A stretch of DNA of 60,817 nucleotides, from positions 1 through 60,817 of the forward strand of contig JADFJB010000009.1 in NCBI GenBank assembly GCA_022566355.1, in the 5' to 3' direction. A program made the position numbers and the translations under genes. This DNA is from a candidate division KSB1 bacterium (GTDB taxonomy: Bacteria; Zhuqueibacterota; JdFR-76; DREG01). Under the pieces are notes generated by a model. The model was given only the letters and a program-made list of their open reading frames with translations. It ran no database searches and was not told the origin of the DNA. Positions 59,895-60,817 of the stretch are shown piece after piece (position 1 is the stretch's first letter; every line of letters starts with the position of its first letter).

Positions 59895-60687
59895 CACCAA
59901 ACTTCACTTCGTAACAACAGGAAGCAGCAAGAATCCGGCAATACTATTTTTGCATGGATTTCTGGGAGCAGGCAGCGATTGGGATAATATTGCCGATTTT
60001 TTTTCCAATGATTTTTTTTGTATTTTACCTGATTTACCGGGGCATGGTAAAAGTGATATCGGTTTTCAGTTGCAAAATTATTCTTTTCAATCAACCGCCG
60101 AACAACTCATTTCCATGTTAGATGAATACCAAATCCGAACAGCCATTTTTATTGGTTATTCCATGGGAGCAAGGCTGGCTCTCTACACTTATTTTCATCA
60201 TTCGATCCGATTGAAAGCTATGGTCCTGGAGGGAGTTAACCCGGGTTTGAGAACCAGTCTCGAGATAACAGAACGGTTGAAATGGGAAAATCAAATTTGC
60301 GAGCGTTTACAGGACGGAATGGAACCCTTCTTAGATTATTGGACTCATTTGCCACTGTTTCACTCTTTGCACGAATATCCGGAGAAGCTGAATGCTTTGA
60401 AATTAAAACGATTACAAAATCGATCGGATCGACTCATCCTTTCAATGAAAGCAGCAGGTTTAAGCCAGCAAACCAATTTTTGGCCGAGATTAAAACAAAT
60501 CAATGTGCCATTAATGTTGGTGGTTGGAGAAAAAGATGAAAAATTTCTGACAATTACGAAAGAGTTTGTAAAGGAATATCCAAGGGCTGAATTGACGATT
60601 ATCCCGAAAGTGGGGCATAACACCCATTGGGAAAACCCGGAGAGCTATGTAAATAAATTAAATAAATTCTTAAATGGAATTGGATGA
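59887..60687 (+). CDS. menH: SHCHC synthase, alpha/beta hydrolase (MenH)
   Basis: Removes pyruvate from the MenD product to give SHCHC. I chose the ATG at 59887, overlapping the menD stop by 8 bases, because the protein then begins MTDTKLHFVTTG and goes straight into the hydrolase core; a longer frame from 59800 runs inside menD. The 266-residue product has ILFLHGFLGAGSDWDNIADF, LPDLPGHGKSD, the nucleophile elbow IGYSMGARLALY (Ser), and the C-terminal catalytic His in PKVGHNTHWENPESY. The family often has the RLA(L)Y motif as here. menB, menC and menE presumably follow beyond the window; menB is not in it. Confidence 0.92.
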   Translation: MTDTKLHFVTTGSSKNPAILFLHGFLGAGSDWDNIADFFSNDFFCILPDLPGHGKSDIGFQLQNYSFQSTAEQLISMLDEYQIRTAIFIGYSMGARLALYTYFHHSIRLKAMVLEGVNPGLRTSLEITERLKWENQICERLQDGMEPFLDYWTHLPLFHSLHEYPEKLNALKLKRLQNRSDRLILSMKAAGLSQQTNFWPRLKQINVPLMLVVGEKDEKFLTITKEFVKEYPRAELTIIPKVGHNTHWENPESYVNKLNKFLNGIG

Positions 60688-60721
60688 TGGATGGATTTAT
60701 GTAATTAGTTGAGATAATTAA

Positions 60722-60749
60722 TAACCACTAAGGCGCTAAGATCGCAAAG
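60722..60749. repeat. AAGGCGCTAAG-type dispersed repeat fragment
   Basis: ACCACTAAGGCGCTAAGATC followed by GCAAAG is a relative of the repeats at 17783-17832, 23726-23885 and 50281-50318, sharing ACCxC-AAGxCGC and GCAAAG. It sits 35 bases after menH. Nothing else was identified in the last 70 bases. Confidence 0.45.
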
Positions 60750-60817
60750 TTGAAAGATAACAATTTGTTATTTATGAATGACTAGATTAGTTAGGTTTTC
60801 ACTACCAGGGGTTTTCA

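Overview
This window looks like a chromosomal segment of an uncultured bacterium of the FCB (Fibrobacteres-Chlorobi-Bacteroidetes) superphylum. A KSB1- or Calditrichota-like lineage would fit, but that placement is an inference. The evidence is a subtilase with a C-terminal YPNPFNP-type sorting domain (type IX secretion style), a DUF5916 outer-membrane protein, a Wzi-type capsule protein, DUF2480 and DUF5658 proteins, and the long plant/cyanobacterial-style IspH. Base composition is moderately AT-rich. Both Shine-Dalgarno-led starts and promoters sitting almost on the start codon (leaderless or near-leaderless mRNAs) are visible. No tRNA, rRNA or CRISPR array was seen.

Layout. 1-3.6 kb: leftward operon LytR_C protein, rsfS, argS, PfkB kinase (cut by the window edge). 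3.7-9.7 kb: secreted and envelope proteins, including a subtilase preceded by a free-standing copy of its own propeptide domain, and a divergent DUF5916 protein. 9.9-10.5 kb: a MazF-type toxin-antitoxin pair, followed by a MITE-like element. 10.8-17.8 kb: a near-complete aromatic amino acid cluster (aroH, aroF, pheA, tyrA, aroA, aroE, aroC), headed by a Phe/Tyr-rich leader peptide and a terminator/antiterminator switch. 17.8-23.9 kb: an accessory, repeat-rich stretch with msrA, an orphan HigA, a broken zinc-ribbon gene, a small UvrD-like helicase, a lectin-like membrane protein interrupted by TGA, and a RelE/XRE cassette lying between two copies of the 5' end of a wbqC gene. 23.9-29.5 kb: an amidohydrolase lipoprotein, hemW, lepB, lepA. 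30-38.5 kb: DUF5658, a glycosyltransferase, a SelW-like selenoprotein with in-frame UGA, an aldo-keto reductase, ispH, an Fe-S module (iscA, DUF2480, rrf2), an FtsX-type permease, a polyprenyl synthase and a methyltransferase. 38.8-49 kb: pruA, two tail-to-tail radical SAM/SPASM genes (one broken), a flippase-like protein, glycosyltransferase, Wzi, DUF457 and citrate synthase. 49.4-54.1 kb: thioredoxin-like protein, a VWA/AAA pair, a broken nucleotidyltransferase module. 54.4-60.7 kb: crotonase, then a menaquinone cluster (menG, menF, menD, menH) with a Phd/VapC pair inserted in it.

How it fits together. The aroF to aroC genes carry carbon from PEP and erythrose-4-phosphate to chorismate. aroH, pheA and tyrA lead on to Phe and Tyr, and the leader peptide would sense exactly these two end products. 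Chorismate also feeds menF-menD-menH about 40 kb away, while ispH and the polyprenyl synthase supply isoprenoid precursors, possibly for the menaquinone tail. Several dispersed palindromic repeat families fill the intergenic gaps and mark the accessory stretches.

Most interesting items: the Phe/Tyr attenuator, the SelW-like selenoprotein with its candidate SECIS hairpin, the stand-alone subtilase propeptide paralogue, and the toxin-antitoxin cassette with duplicated wbqC 5' end.
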